From NCBI GenBank assembly GCA_020073085.1, contig JAIQFV010000017.1, forward strand, positions 44,346-108,345: 64,000 nucleotides of DNA, in the 5' to 3' direction. The translations under genes and the position numbers were made by a program. The stretch comes from Terriglobia bacterium. Lineage in GTDB: Bacteria; Acidobacteriota; Terriglobia; JAIQFV01. The notes beneath the pieces are model-generated. The model was given only the letters and a program-made list of their open reading frames with translations. It was not told the origin of the DNA and ran no database searches. Shown here piece by piece: positions 17,893 through 26,954 of the stretch. Each line of letters opens with the position of its first letter. Positions within the stretch are counted from its first letter, which is position 1.

Positions 17893-20628
17893 TTGAATAA
17901 AGCCAAAATACTCAAGAACGCAGAAAAACACGTGATGCAAGGCAGGCTTCACTCGGCGATTTCAGAATATAAGAAGATCATCGAAGCCGATCCCAACGAC
18001 CTCCCGATCCTCAACACCATTGGTGACCTCTACGTCCGTCTCGGCAAGACGGATGAAGGGCTTAAATTCTTCAACCAACTGGCGGACGCGTATCTCGAAA
18101 GCGGCTTCAAAGTAAAAGCGATCGCAATTTACAAGAAGATCACCAAGCTCGATCCGGGGGGGATTGAACCAAGACGCCATTTGGCTGAGCTCTATGCCCT
18201 GCAGGGACTGATGAGCGATGCCAGGGGACAGTATCTCCAATTGGTAGATGCTTATCTGGCGGAATCACGGTCGGATCTGGCTGCCGACGCGCTTCGTAAA
18301 CTCCTGATTGGCGATCCCGACAACACGGCGATCCTCACGCGGTTGGTCGCGGTGGAAGTGCGCCGGGGAAACAAGGACAGCGCCCTCAATTTGCTCCTGG
18401 CCTCGACAGAACGATTACGCAAGAGCGGGCAGTTGGTTGAAGCGAAGGAAATGCTCTCCCGAGCGGAAGAAATCGATCCCGAAAGCCTTAGCCTGAAGAC
18501 GGTTCTCGCGAAAATCAGGTTTGCCGAAGGGCAGCATGACGAAGCGATTGCGATGCTCTGGAAGATGGACCCGGAGCGGACCTCGACGGAGGTTCAAATC
18601 TCCCTGTGGGAATGCTTGCTTGAAGCTGACCACTTGGAGGAAGCCGGCGACGTGGCCCAGCATCTCTTCGAGATCGATTCGGTGCACTATCCATTGCTGT
18701 TTACGCTGACGGATCGCTACATCGCCTCTTCCAATTTCGAGCGTGTCGTCCAGATTCTGAATCCGCTGATTGAGTCTCCCTTGATTGACACCTTCGGGGC
18801 CCGGATCGCAGAGACTCTTCAGAAGATCCTCTCCGAACAACCGGATTATTTTCCCGCCATTGAACGCACCGTTAAGGTCAATCACAAGTTAGGTCAATCG
18901 CATCTGCTTTCGCTCTCGCTGGAACACTTAGCGAGCTACCACCTCAAGCAGGAAAATTTTGCGGCTGCCATGTCTGCTTACCAGGAGTTGCTGGATATTG
19001 ATCCCACGAATGCGATTGTCCGGCAGGGTATTGCGCGGCTTCAAAGGCAGATGGATTCCCACGGAGGAGCAGAATCTGTCCCGGTGAGCGAGGAGACCGC
19101 AGAAGGGACCCTTCAAGAGTTTATGGAGCATTCGCTCGAGAAGCGTGAAGAGCTGGATACTAAGGAATTCACGCTTTCAGAACCCCCCCCCGTGACTTCG
19201 GAGGAAGAGGCCCCCGAAGAGAAAGAGGAGCAACCCGTTTCTGTCGAAGAAGTCTCGGTAGAACCGACTCCTTCTCAGAAGCCCCGGGCAGCAAGTACGC
19301 TTACATCGGAAGAGACCAATGAGTTAGTGAACGGCTTGATTCTGGAAGGCGAATTGTTGATGGGATACGGCCTTTTGAAGCGGGCCGGACAGCTGTTTGA
19401 GGAACTGCTTCGAATCTCTCCAGATCACCCGGTGGCATTGAGACAGTTGGTCGAGATTTACTCCTCGATGGGGAAGATGAATGAAGCTGCAGCCTGTTGT
19501 ACGAAGCTCTCGGACGCGGCGATCCAGAATGGACACCGCGAGGAGGCCCGTCAGTGGGCCGAGAAGGCAGCTGAGTTCACCACGGTCCCTGCCTCCAAGG
19601 CAGTGGAAGAGGAAACCCCACCCCCCCCAGTGCCTGAGACCGTGAAGAGCGAAGAAGCGCACAAGCCCTCCGAAGGGGAGATGGTGTACGACCTGTCGAG
19701 CGAACTGGAGGAGATGGTGACGCCGGCCGCTACCCCAGAAGAGCCGAAGGCCGAACCCGTCGCTGAGGCTCCGGAGGCTGGGATCATCAAGGAAGAAGAG
19801 GCACTTCGGGAGACTCTTGAGGAAATTGATTTTTATGTTGAGCAAGGGTTCTGGAACGAGGCCCGCACCCTGATCGAAAAAGGGTTGAAGGGTTTTCCGG
19901 AGTCCCAGCCCCTCCTTGCCCGCCTGGAGCGCTGTGACAATGCACCGGAGGCGGTGACCTCGGAGGAAGTAGCGACTCCAGAGGCGGCCGTGGAGGAGGG
20001 GCCTGAGGTAACACCCCCTTCAACACCCCTTTCAACAACCCCGCCGGCAGCCCTCGTCTCTGAAGTCCCGCTCGAGTCTTTAATAGAACCGGGGCCGCCG
20101 GCTGAAGTGGCTCCGATAAGCGAACCGGTCGCTCAGGCGCCTGTGTCTGCTGAGGCCACCCCGTCCCAGGGACTCGGGGACCTTTTTGCGGAATTCAACA
20201 TCGTCGAGAGCCCTATCGATGCCAGTGGAGATTTCAACACCCACTACAATCTCGGAATCGCGTTTCGGGAAATGGGTCTGCTGGAAGAGGCGATCGCGGA
20301 AGTCCAAAAGGCCATCTCCATTCTGAACCCTCGCGAACAGAAACAGGATTATCTCAGTGTGTGCAGCCTGCTGGGTCTGTGCCTGGTCGAAAGCAAGAAT
20401 TATCCGGAGGCGATTGAATGGATGGTACGCGGCTTGTTGGCTTTGGGAGATCTAGAGAAGAATGATGAGTACCTCAGCCTCGAGTATGACCTGGCAAACG
20501 CATACCAGTTGGCGGGGAATACTGAACGCGCCAGGGAGATTTTTCAGAAAATTCAAAGCGAGAACCCAAGGTTCCGCGATATCGAGAAGCGGCTGCAGTC
20601 GTTGCACCAGCCCAAACTCTCGAATTAG
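17893..20628 (+). CDS. Large tetratricopeptide-repeat scaffold protein
   Basis: The 911-residue cytosolic protein has no signal peptide. Residues 1 to about 400 are a TPR array (LHSAISEYKKIIEADPNDLP, ILNTIGDLYVRLGKTDEGLK, AIAIYKKITKLDPGGIEPRR, FAAAMSAYQELLDIDPTN). A Glu/Pro-rich linker (about 420-510) leads to more TPRs (LILEGELLMGYGLLKRAGQL), then an acidic Pro-rich linker (about 580-780). A last TPR block follows (GDFNTHYNLGIAFREMGLLE, AYQLAGNTERAREIFQKIQ). The ends resemble the gliding/GTPase-linked FrzS- or PilZ-neighbour TPR proteins, but I cannot assign a function. Its N-terminal layout is similar to the protein at 49545-52175. TTG at 17893 was chosen because NKAKILKNAEKHV opens the first helix and the promoter lies at 17760-17788. 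Confidence 0.85.
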   Translation: MNKAKILKNAEKHVMQGRLHSAISEYKKIIEADPNDLPILNTIGDLYVRLGKTDEGLKFFNQLADAYLESGFKVKAIAIYKKITKLDPGGIEPRRHLAELYALQGLMSDARGQYLQLVDAYLAESRSDLAADALRKLLIGDPDNTAILTRLVAVEVRRGNKDSALNLLLASTERLRKSGQLVEAKEMLSRAEEIDPESLSLKTVLAKIRFAEGQHDEAIAMLWKMDPERTSTEVQISLWECLLEADHLEEAGDVAQHLFEIDSVHYPLLFTLTDRYIASSNFERVVQILNPLIESPLIDTFGARIAETLQKILSEQPDYFPAIERTVKVNHKLGQSHLLSLSLEHLASYHLKQENFAAAMSAYQELLDIDPTNAIVRQGIARLQRQMDSHGGAESVPVSEETAEGTLQEFMEHSLEKREELDTKEFTLSEPPPVTSEEEAPEEKEEQPVSVEEVSVEPTPSQKPRAASTLTSEETNELVNGLILEGELLMGYGLLKRAGQLFEELLRISPDHPVALRQLVEIYSSMGKMNEAAACCTKLSDAAIQNGHREEARQWAEKAAEFTTVPASKAVEEETPPPPVPETVKSEEAHKPSEGEMVYDLSSELEEMVTPAATPEEPKAEPVAEAPEAGIIKEEEALRETLEEIDFYVEQGFWNEARTLIEKGLKGFPESQPLLARLERCDNAPEAVTSEEVATPEAAVEEGPEVTPPSTPLSTTPPAALVSEVPLESLIEPGPPAEVAPISEPVAQAPVSAEATPSQGLGDLFAEFNIVESPIDASGDFNTHYNLGIAFREMGLLEEAIAEVQKAISILNPREQKQDYLSVCSLLGLCLVESKNYPEAIEWMVRGLLALGDLEKNDEYLSLEYDLANAYQLAGNTERAREIFQKIQSENPRFRDIEKRLQSLHQPKLSN

Positions 20629-20662
20629 GTTCTAACAACTCAGACGGCGGTTCTCGGATCCC

Positions 20663-20911
20663 ATGCCCAAGAGGTTCCCTAGCGTTCTGTTGAGCGTCTT
20701 TTTTGCGGAAATGGGTTTATTACTGATCGTTTTTCCCTGGATTGAGATCTGGGAAAGGAATTTTTTTACGCGATTGTCGCCGACCCTAACCTCGGTCTTG
20801 CTGAATTATTTTTTCCGAGGAGCCATCTCGGGATTGGGAATCATCAACCTCTGGTTCAGCCTTTCAGAAATCCTCAGCATTGGGAAGTCCTTTTCTGAAA
20901 TTGAAAAATAA
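20663..20911 (+). CDS. Small two-helix membrane protein
   Basis: The 82-residue product has two likely membrane helices (VLLSVFFAEMGLLLIVFPWI and LLNYFFRGAISGLGIINLWF) and a charged C-terminus. I do not recognise a family. The gene lies between the TPR gene and thiE and overlaps thiE by up to 32 bases, consistent with co-transcription from the promoter at 17760. The ATG at 20663 has only a weak ribosome-binding site. Confidence 0.6.
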   Translation: MPKRFPSVLLSVFFAEMGLLLIVFPWIEIWERNFFTRLSPTLTSVLLNYFFRGAISGLGIINLWFSLSEILSIGKSFSEIEK

Positions 20912-21590
20912 GCCACCCCATCGCAATCTCCACCGCCCGTCGGGTTTCTCTTCTCAACCCATCCTCTGCTATGTAACGGACCGATCGTCTGTAGGCGAGA
21001 GAAAACTCCTGGGCCGGATCCGCGAGGCATTGGAGTCGGGAGTCGATTGGGTGCAGTTGCGCGAGAAGGGGACTCCAACGAGCGAATTAATCGAGATTGC
21101 CGAAAAAGTGGTCCAGTTGCCACACGAAAGTCATCAGAAAATGATTCTAAATGATCGATTGGACGTTGCCCTTGCGTGCGGGTTCGATGGGGTCCACCTC
21201 GGGGGAACCTCGTTTCCGGTGGGGGCGGTTCGAGGAAGGGTTCCTGCCGGGTTCATTGTGGGCGCCTCTATCCATCATTTGGATGAGGCGGTGACAGCTG
21301 AACGCGAGGGAGCCAATTACGTCATCTTTGGGCCGATTTTCGCCACTCCCTCCAAGTTGAAGTACGGCCCCCCGCAAGGTGTTCAGAGACTCCATGCCGT
21401 CGCTTCTCTGCTCTCAATTCCGGTTCTGGCAATCGGAGGAATCTCTTTGGCGAATTATCAGGATTGTTTGAAGGCCGGGGCAGAAGGGATCGCAGCTATT
21501 TCGCTTTTTCAAAGCTCCCGTTCCATAAGGAAGGTGGTCTCCCGCCTTCGTGTCGCAAAGTTCCAGCTCGATGCTCCCGAGTTAGAGTAA
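20880..21590 (+). CDS. thiE: Thiamine-phosphate synthase
   Basis: ThiE joins HMP-pyrophosphate and thiazole phosphate to thiamine phosphate. The 236-residue TIM barrel shows CYVTDRSS, DWVQLREKGTPTSEL (Gln-x-Arg-x-Lys), MILNDRLDVALACGFDGVHL (Asn-Asp), VGASIHHLDEA, YVIFGPIFATPSKLKYGPPQ (Pro-x-x-x-Thr-x-Ser-Lys), LAIGGISLANYQDCLKAGAE and GIAAISLFQ. The first start (TTG 20880) adds about 25 poorly conserved residues; a later TTG (20901) is possible. No other thiamine genes and no TPP riboswitch were seen here. TenI-like proteins share the fold but usually lack the full substrate-loop set seen here. Confidence 0.9.
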   Translation: MGSPFLKLKNKPPHRNLHRPSGFSSQPILCYVTDRSSVGERKLLGRIREALESGVDWVQLREKGTPTSELIEIAEKVVQLPHESHQKMILNDRLDVALACGFDGVHLGGTSFPVGAVRGRVPAGFIVGASIHHLDEAVTAEREGANYVIFGPIFATPSKLKYGPPQGVQRLHAVASLLSIPVLAIGGISLANYQDCLKAGAEGIAAISLFQSSRSIRKVVSRLRVAKFQLDAPELE

Positions 21591-21871
21591 ACTTCCGATC
21601 AATCCTCTCTGGATGGCTTCCTGAAAGTTCCTCCACCGATTTCCACCTGGAGTGATCCGGGGCGCGTGCCCAAGCCCGGAGAGGCGTTTGGTGTCCTTCG
21701 TTGCAGAGGGGTTGTACTACCTCGAAATCGAGCCGGGGATCGTCCTCAGATCTCCAGCACCAGGCTTGGCATTCCGACCCCTGGCGAGTATGATGAAAGG
21801 TTCTGACCGCTGTATTTTGTTGCTCGAGCGTCATCGGTAAACATGAGGTTGGAACCGAGGAGGAATCAGGA

Positions 21872-22549
21872 ATGGCCCACCCACGGTGTCTGACACTTTC
21901 GGGCTTTGTTCAAGAGCACCTTCAGAAATTGCAGAATCTCACGGCCGAAAGGGTATTTTCGAGGAACGAAGTCATCTATTTTATGGGCGATCCCGCCGAT
22001 GAAATCTATCTGATTAACAGTGGAAGAGTCAAGATTACACGCGTTTCGCTTTCCGGGAAGGAAAAAATCATTGATATCTATGAGACGGGGGACTTTTTTG
22101 GAGAGCTCTGCCTTTGCGAAAACAGCAGAAGGACCGATCAGGCGGTTGCGCTCGGTGGCGTCAAGGTGCTCTCATTCAAGATCAGCAGACTCCTGGACAT
22201 GATTTCGAAGGATCCCGGAGCGGCCTTGGAATTGCTGATGTTCTTCTGTCAGAGACTTTCCGAAGCCCAGGCCCAGATCGAAACGCTGGCATTCGATAAT
22301 ATCCCCCGCCGACTGGCGAAAGAACTGCTGAAGATGAGCCGTGGAGGGGGTGAGAAAGTCGCCAATGGAATTTGCGTGAAACAATATCTCACGCACGAGG
22401 AACTCTCCCAATTGGTCGGGACGTCGAGAGAAATTATCACGATGGTGATGAATCAGTTTCGTCGCCAAGGTCTCGTGGTCTACACGCGAAAAAGTCTCGT
22501 CGTCAATCCCGCAAAAACCGAACGCTACCTGGGACAACAATCCTTTTAA
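21872..22549 (+). CDS. Crp/Fnr family transcription regulator
   Basis: The 225-residue protein has an N-terminal cyclic-nucleotide-binding-type beta roll (YFMGDPADEIYLINSGRVKI, YETGDFFGELCLCENSRRTD), a long dimer helix (LLMFFCQRLSEAQAQIETLA) and a C-terminal winged helix. The recognition helix is HEELSQLVGTSREIITMVMN, the standard Crp/Fnr form with T-x-R-E-x. The phosphate-binding cassette is partly like that of CRP (GELC..RTD), so cyclic-nucleotide binding is possible; there is no N-terminal Cys cluster for an Fnr-type iron-sulfur centre. The non-coding region just downstream contains palindromes that could be its operators. SD GAGGAGG is close to the ATG. Confidence 0.9.
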   Translation: MAHPRCLTLSGFVQEHLQKLQNLTAERVFSRNEVIYFMGDPADEIYLINSGRVKITRVSLSGKEKIIDIYETGDFFGELCLCENSRRTDQAVALGGVKVLSFKISRLLDMISKDPGAALELLMFFCQRLSEAQAQIETLAFDNIPRRLAKELLKMSRGGGEKVANGICVKQYLTHEELSQLVGTSREIITMVMNQFRRQGLVVYTRKSLVVNPAKTERYLGQQSF

Positions 22550-22686
22550 TATTTATACTAGCCCGCCCTCTGGAATTGGATTTCCTCGAACGGCGGGATT
22601 CGCCCTTTGAGCCCGGTTTTCTAACCTTTTTCGCCAACAGATCTCCCCAAAATCCAATAATCGAGCAGTCACTATTGCCATGATGG

Positions 22687-22716
22687 GGTATCGAAATACC
22701 GGCTATATTCCGGTAT
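22687..22716. repeat. Two overlapping inverted repeats
   Basis: GGTAT(cgaa)ATACC at 22687-22700 and ATACCGG(ctatatt)CCGGTAT at 22696-22716 share the ATACC segment, so as RNA only one hairpin can form at a time. The second is followed by CCTTGTTG and could be a weak terminator for the Crp/Fnr gene. No clear T-run. Confidence 0.5.
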
Positions 22717-22895
22717 CCTTGTTGAAAAGTGAACTTAGCCTGCCTTCTTGACCAGGGATCGCCGCGCCGGAACGTTCGAATCCTGAGAATGAAATAAAGG
22801 TCCTTCGCTTTCATAGGTTTACAAAATTGAACAAAAAAAGTGCAAACTGCTCTAAACTCTAGTAATTTCCAAGTTTGCGGGGACGGGAATCTACT

Positions 22896-22950
22896 TTTCC
22901 ACAAAGATTTCCACACAATTGTGGAAATCAAAATTGAACATCGTGTTCAA
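22896..22950. promoter_or_regulatory. Cluster of TTTCCACA words and palindromes
   Basis: TTTTCCACA at 22896-22904 matches the relaxed DnaA box TTWTNCACA. TTTCCACA(caat)TGTGGAAA at 22908-22927 is an 8-base-arm inverted repeat built from the same word. TTGAACA(tcg)TGTTCAA at 22934-22950 is a second perfect palindrome with 7-base arms. Such spacing suggests a protein-binding site. DnaA, the adjacent Crp/Fnr protein, or another dimeric regulator are candidates; none can be proven from sequence. Confidence 0.4.
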
Positions 22951-23067
22951 AATACGACTTTTAGGGAGACGGCGCAACTTGTCCGCATAAGTTTCCCCCC
23001 GCTGGGTGTCTCGAATCCCCCTTGAAACACGACAGTCTCTGTCGGGAAGGCTATTTAATCGAACAAT

Positions 23068-24417
23068 TCAGCGGAGAAAATCCTCAACCGCGTCGAGAAT
23101 CTTGAACGCGTCAGCCCCAGTGACTCCGGCTTGAGGGATGAAGCGATCGTTGGAATCGAGTTGCATCAGATGCAACGTAACCACTCGTGCAATAGCGTCA
23201 CGATTCGGATTTGTGCGAGGAACGTCTGTGATTTTTGTCTGCGAAATGTCCACGCTGGGACGACGATTGATGAGCGCCAAGAGGTGGTCGATCGCTACGG
23301 CGATTTCATAACGACGGATGATGAGGGTGGGCCGAAACCGATGATTGGGGGACGCTGAGATGAGATCGAGTCCCGCCACAAGAGGCAGATATTTTCTCCC
23401 CCAGTGTGATCCCAAGTCAGTCAGGATAACGGGAGCGCCGGTGAGAAACTCCTTGAGGAAGGGGAAGCGGATGGCCATCATGGCGCCAAAATCCCCTCGA
23501 TTAATCTGGGGGCGCTGGCGGATTTCACGAAGGGCTTCCTCCTCGGGATTCATCTGGTCAAGGATTCTGTCCAGCATGGACTTGATCTCTTCATTTTGTG
23601 AATCCTGACCCGCGAGTTCTTTGAGAAGGCTTTCTGCTTTCTCACGCTGATTGGTGTGCACATAAACGTCGGCCAGCTTCTTCCGTGCCTCAAGATCCGT
23701 GCCATCCAGCCCGATTGCCCTGCGATAACTCTTTTCGGCCTCCGCCCACTTCCCTTCATAGACATAGATGTCTCCCAGTTCGCGGGGCAGGGTCTCCAGT
23801 TCGGGTGCAACGGTCATTGCCTGTAAATATGCGAATTCCGCCTCCTGCCATTTGGCCTTTGCCCGCGCGGAATGAGCTTCCGCAATCCACTGGTCGGTGA
23901 CCAGCAAGCGCAATTCCTCGAGGTCAGAGCGAGCTTGAGCGTCGTCCGGCCGCAGTTCCACGATCGTCGCCGTGTACCGGTAAGCCTTCTCGTGGTCCTT
24001 TTGAGATTGGTAATAGCGTGCCAGTGTTTGCACTGCGGGAAGATACTTGGGGTCCGCGCGGAGTGCGGCGTTGAGTTTGGCAATGGCCAATGCAGGTTCT
24101 TGCTCCATGAAATCGATGTAGCTCAGTGCAGTCAAGAGGGAGGAGGAATCTGAATGCTTTTTGAGGAGGGAGATCCAGTCCTTTTGCGCTTTCTTGGTCT
24201 TGCCTTCAGTAAAACTCTTCCAGGCCTCTTCAAATCGTTTCGCTTCTTTAGCGGAGCGATGCTCCACGGCGGAAGGTTGCGGATAGATCCACGGAGACTT
24301 GATCGCGGGGGTCTCCGGGGAGGATTGGGGCATACTCGCGGATCGGCAGGGGGCGCCCATGCCCGCCAATAGCAAGACCGCTGCCCAGAGCAGCCTCTTT
24401 GCCAGGATGCGAACCAT
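23068..24417 (-). CDS. Exported TPR protein with C-terminal SLH-like domain
   Basis: The 449-residue protein starts MVRILAKRLLWAAVLLLAGM, a signal peptide (cleavage likely after about residue 27). The middle (about 50-270) is a TPR array (ALAIAKLNAALRADPKYLPA, KWAEAEKSYRRAIGLDGTDL). Near 325-375 it reads VILTDLGSHWGRKYL then SASPNHRFRPTLIIRRYEIA, which matches the S-layer homology pattern (D-x-x-x-HW, then F-R-P, then R-x-E). SLH domains bind secondary cell-wall polymers or peptidoglycan, so this is likely periplasmic or surface-exposed. The start ATG at 24417 removes an overlap with hflX upstream; a longer frame begins at 24435. Confidence 0.8.
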   Translation of the reverse strand: MVRILAKRLLWAAVLLLAGMGAPCRSASMPQSSPETPAIKSPWIYPQPSAVEHRSAKEAKRFEEAWKSFTEGKTKKAQKDWISLLKKHSDSSSLLTALSYIDFMEQEPALAIAKLNAALRADPKYLPAVQTLARYYQSQKDHEKAYRYTATIVELRPDDAQARSDLEELRLLVTDQWIAEAHSARAKAKWQEAEFAYLQAMTVAPELETLPRELGDIYVYEGKWAEAEKSYRRAIGLDGTDLEARKKLADVYVHTNQREKAESLLKELAGQDSQNEEIKSMLDRILDQMNPEEEALREIRQRPQINRGDFGAMMAIRFPFLKEFLTGAPVILTDLGSHWGRKYLPLVAGLDLISASPNHRFRPTLIIRRYEIAVAIDHLLALINRRPSVDISQTKITDVPRTNPNRDAIARVVTLHLMQLDSNDRFIPQAGVTGADAFKILDAVEDFLR

Positions 24418-24424
24418 CCCCCTA

Positions 24425-25711
24425 TTATTGCACAAATGAGGTTAACTGACGTGCGACAGATTGTGGCAGTTGCGCGTGCACCCGGATGAGGTCTGTTGTG
24501 ATTTCTTTTTCGAGGAGGTGTCCCTTCCGCTGAATCAGACTCAAAACCCGCGCTTCGGCATGGGGAAAGACCAGGTGGCAATCCACGAGCGGATCACGCA
24601 GGAGCATGGCATCTATGCGACGCACCAGCTCCTCGAGTCCTTCCCCCGTGAGGGCAGAAACGAAGACCCCCTGGGCAGGATCCGGACGACCGGTCGGAGG
24701 TTCCAGGAGATCCGTCTTGTTGTACACCTTGAGAATCGGAGTATGTTTCACCTGAAGGTCTTCGAGCACGCTGTTGACCGCAACTTCGTGATCCATGAAC
24801 TGGGGGTCGGCCCGATCAATCACATGCAGGATCAAATCGGCCTCGACGACTTCTTCGAGCGTTGCCCGGAAGGCGGTCACCAACGTATGGGGAAGTTTTC
24901 GGATGAAACCGACGGTATCGGAAAGCAGGGCCATCCGCTTGGAAGGGAGCACCATCTTGCGAAGGGTGGGGTCGAGAGTGGAGAAGAGTTGTCTTGACAC
25001 CCCAACATCAGAGTCGGTCAGGGCATTGAAGAGGGTCGACTTTCCGGCATTGGTGTATCCCACCAGGGAAAGGGTTGCGATCAAGGTGTCGCGACGGTGG
25101 CGTCGATGCAATTCGCGCTGGAAACGCACGCGTTCCATTTCCGCACGGATCCGGGCGATACGTCGAATGATGCGTCGACGGTCCATCTCCAACCGGGTCT
25201 CGCCGGGGCCCCGAGTCCCGATGCCCCCGCCCAGCCGCGAAAGTTCGACGCCATGGCCGGTCAGGCGGGGTCGCAGGTAGTCGAGTTGCGCCAATTCAAC
25301 CTGCAACTTCCCTTCGCGCGTCCTCGCGCGCTGTGCAAAGATGGCAAGAATCAACTGGGTGCGGTCGATGACCCGGCATTCCGTCAGGTTCTCCAGATTC
25401 CGTTGCTGTGTCGGGGTCAACTCGTCATCGAAGATGAGGAGCGTGACCCGGCCCGATTGGATTTGTTCCCGGAGTTGAAGACCCTTTCCCCGCCCAATGA
25501 AAAAGGCCGGGTCGAGGTTGGGCCGCGATTGACTGATGCGGCCCACCACCTCGGCTCCGGCCGTAAATGCCAGTTCTTGAAGTTCGTCGAGGGAATCGTC
25601 GCCTTCGCGCCGGGCGCCCGTTGAACGTCCGCGCGAGGCTCGCTGCGAACAAACGGAAACCAGTAAAGCCCTGTCGTTCACTGATCTTAAAGAAGTAACT
25701 CTGGATCCCAC
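24425..25711 (-). CDS. hflX: GTPase HflX
   Basis: HflX is a ribosome-splitting GTPase important after heat stress. The 428-residue protein has the HflX N-terminal domain (FFIGRGKGLQLREQI, LIFDDELTPTQQRNLE, VIDRTQLILAIFAQRARTRE) with the glycine-rich hinge LGGGIGTRGPGETRLEMDRR. The G domain contains G1 GYTNAGKSTLFNAL, G3 DTVGFIRKLPH and G4 YNKTDL. It starts with GTG immediately after the hfq stop (TAG-GTG). The order miaA-hfq-hflX is widespread and suggests one operon. Confidence 0.96.
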   Translation of the reverse strand: MGSRVTSLRSVNDRALLVSVCSQRASRGRSTGARREGDDSLDELQELAFTAGAEVVGRISQSRPNLDPAFFIGRGKGLQLREQIQSGRVTLLIFDDELTPTQQRNLENLTECRVIDRTQLILAIFAQRARTREGKLQVELAQLDYLRPRLTGHGVELSRLGGGIGTRGPGETRLEMDRRRIIRRIARIRAEMERVRFQRELHRRHRRDTLIATLSLVGYTNAGKSTLFNALTDSDVGVSRQLFSTLDPTLRKMVLPSKRMALLSDTVGFIRKLPHTLVTAFRATLEEVVEADLILHVIDRADPQFMDHEVAVNSVLEDLQVKHTPILKVYNKTDLLEPPTGRPDPAQGVFVSALTGEGLEELVRRIDAMLLRDPLVDCHLVFPHAEARVLSLIQRKGHLLEKEITTDLIRVHAQLPQSVARQLTSFVQ

Positions 25712-25978
25712 CTAACTCACATTGGCAGTCGTCGGCGCCGCAACGGGAGGAGGCGCTTGACTGGATATTGACCGAGCCACGACGACCGTTGAAATAGCGT
25801 GCTTGAAAATCAATTGGTCCTGATTACTGGCCTCGAGAATGACCGAATACTTATCAAAACTTTTGATGCGGCCCGTCAGTTTCACCCCGCTTAATAAATA
25901 GATTGTTACGGTCTGTTTTTCCTTCCGGGCGTTGTTCAAGAAAGCGTCCTGGATGTTCTGCGCCACCTTGTTGTCCAC
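25712..25978 (-). CDS. hfq: RNA chaperone Hfq
   Basis: Hfq is a hexameric Sm-like protein that pairs small RNAs with mRNAs. The 88-residue product has [20 protein letters not shown], Sm1 ([20 protein letters not shown]) and Sm2 ([12 protein letters not shown], where FKHAIST corresponds to the YKHAIST motif of the U-binding rim). The C-terminal tail ([17 protein letters not shown]) is short and Ala/Pro-rich. The start is the GTG at 25978 preceded by GAGGAGG, 5 bases away. miaA is upstream and hflX follows directly. Confidence 0.95.
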   Translation of the reverse strand: MDNKVAQNIQDAFLNNARKEKQTVTIYLLSGVKLTGRIKSFDKYSVILEASNQDQLIFKHAISTVVVARSISSQAPPPVAAPTTANVS

Positions 25979-26000
25979 AGTACCCTCCTCAGCAGGGCCC

Positions 26001-26954
26001 TTACGAGCCTGCAATGAACTTCAAAAAATTCAAAACCTGCTCTTGAACGGTCCGATCATCTCCGAATCCAACAAACCAAGTCACCCCCCCCTCCTTGTTG
26101 AACCAAGTCATCTGGCGTTTTGCATAATGACGCGTTGCCTTCTGTGCCTCAACCACCGCCGCGGGAGGATCCAGTTGTCCGAGAAATAACCTTCCTGCCT
26201 GCTTGTATCCTAGAGATTGAAACGGTTTGGCCGAGAGAGCAACGCCCTGACTCAGAATTGTCTTAGCCTCCGCCAGCAAACCCTGGTTGAACATCCCAGT
26301 GACTCGATCGTTAATGCGAGTATATAACTCTTTTCGCGGGGGATTCAAGCCGATTTTGATAATGGAGAATCCTTTCAGGGCCTGTCGGGGTTGAAGAAAG
26401 TATTCGGATTGCGCTTTCCTTGTGGTCAGGAAGATCTCGAGGGCGCGAATTAGGCGATGGCTGTCCTGGGGAGCAATTCGCGAGGCAGAGAAGGGATCCC
26501 AACGCTTCAAAAGCCGGTGGAGATGGGGGACTCCTTTTTGTTGCGCCCGAGCCCTCAATTGTTCACGAAGATGTTCATTTCGCTGGGGACCCTCGAACAA
26601 CCCGTCGAGCAAGGCCCGCAGGTAAAGTCCCGTGCCTCCCACCAGGATGGGAAGGTGCCGTCGTCTTCGTACCTCCTCGAGGACGGTTCGCGCATGGCGT
26701 GCAAATTCTCCCGCGGTAAAGGGCTCGTGGGGTTCCAGCAGATCAATCAAATGATGAGGGACCCGCTCCCGGTCCTGGGGCGAAGGTTTTGCGCTTCCGA
26801 TGTCAAAGTATTTGAACACCTGGATGGAATCATAATTGATGATCTCTCCCCCGAGCTTCGTAGCCAGGGTCATCGCGAGAGCGGATTTTCCGCTGGCAGT
26901 TGGTCCAACCAGCGCGACCAGCGGGTATGGAGGCGGTTCAGAAGGGTTTGTCAT
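26001..26954 (-). CDS. miaA: tRNA dimethylallyltransferase MiaA
   Basis: MiaA adds a dimethylallyl group to A37 of tRNAs that read U-starting codons. The 317-residue protein has the P-loop [36 protein letters not shown] (D-S-x-Q-x-Y-type active-site motif), [36 protein letters not shown] and [14 protein letters not shown] near the C-terminus. The ATG at 26954 overlaps the stop of the gene upstream (ATGA), so translation is probably coupled. hfq follows 22 bases after. Confidence 0.96.
   Translation of the reverse strand: MTNPSEPPPYPLVALVGPTASGKSALAMTLATKLGGEIINYDSIQVFKYFDIGSAKPSPQDRERVPHHLIDLLEPHEPFTAGEFARHARTVLEEVRRRRHLPILVGGTGLYLRALLDGLFEGPQRNEHLREQLRARAQQKGVPHLHRLLKRWDPFSASRIAPQDSHRLIRALEIFLTTRKAQSEYFLQPRQALKGFSIIKIGLNPPRKELYTRINDRVTGMFNQGLLAEAKTILSQGVALSAKPFQSLGYKQAGRLFLGQLDPPAAVVEAQKATRHYAKRQMTWFNKEGGVTWFVGFGDDRTVQEQVLNFLKFIAGS

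Larger units (their letters stand above)
22550..23067. other. AT-rich non-coding region between convergent genes, with palindromes
   Basis: About 518 bases between the Crp/Fnr gene and the TPR-SLH gene, which point towards each other. No coding frame stands out. It contains overlapping hairpins (22687-22716), a DnaA-box-like word TTTTCCACA (22896-22904), and two palindromes (22908-22927 and 22934-22950), listed separately. Confidence 0.55.

Noticed and set aside
20640..20900. TPP riboswitch before thiE
   Set aside because: The space is occupied by a small ORF and lacks the conserved CTGAGA and ACCTGA motifs.
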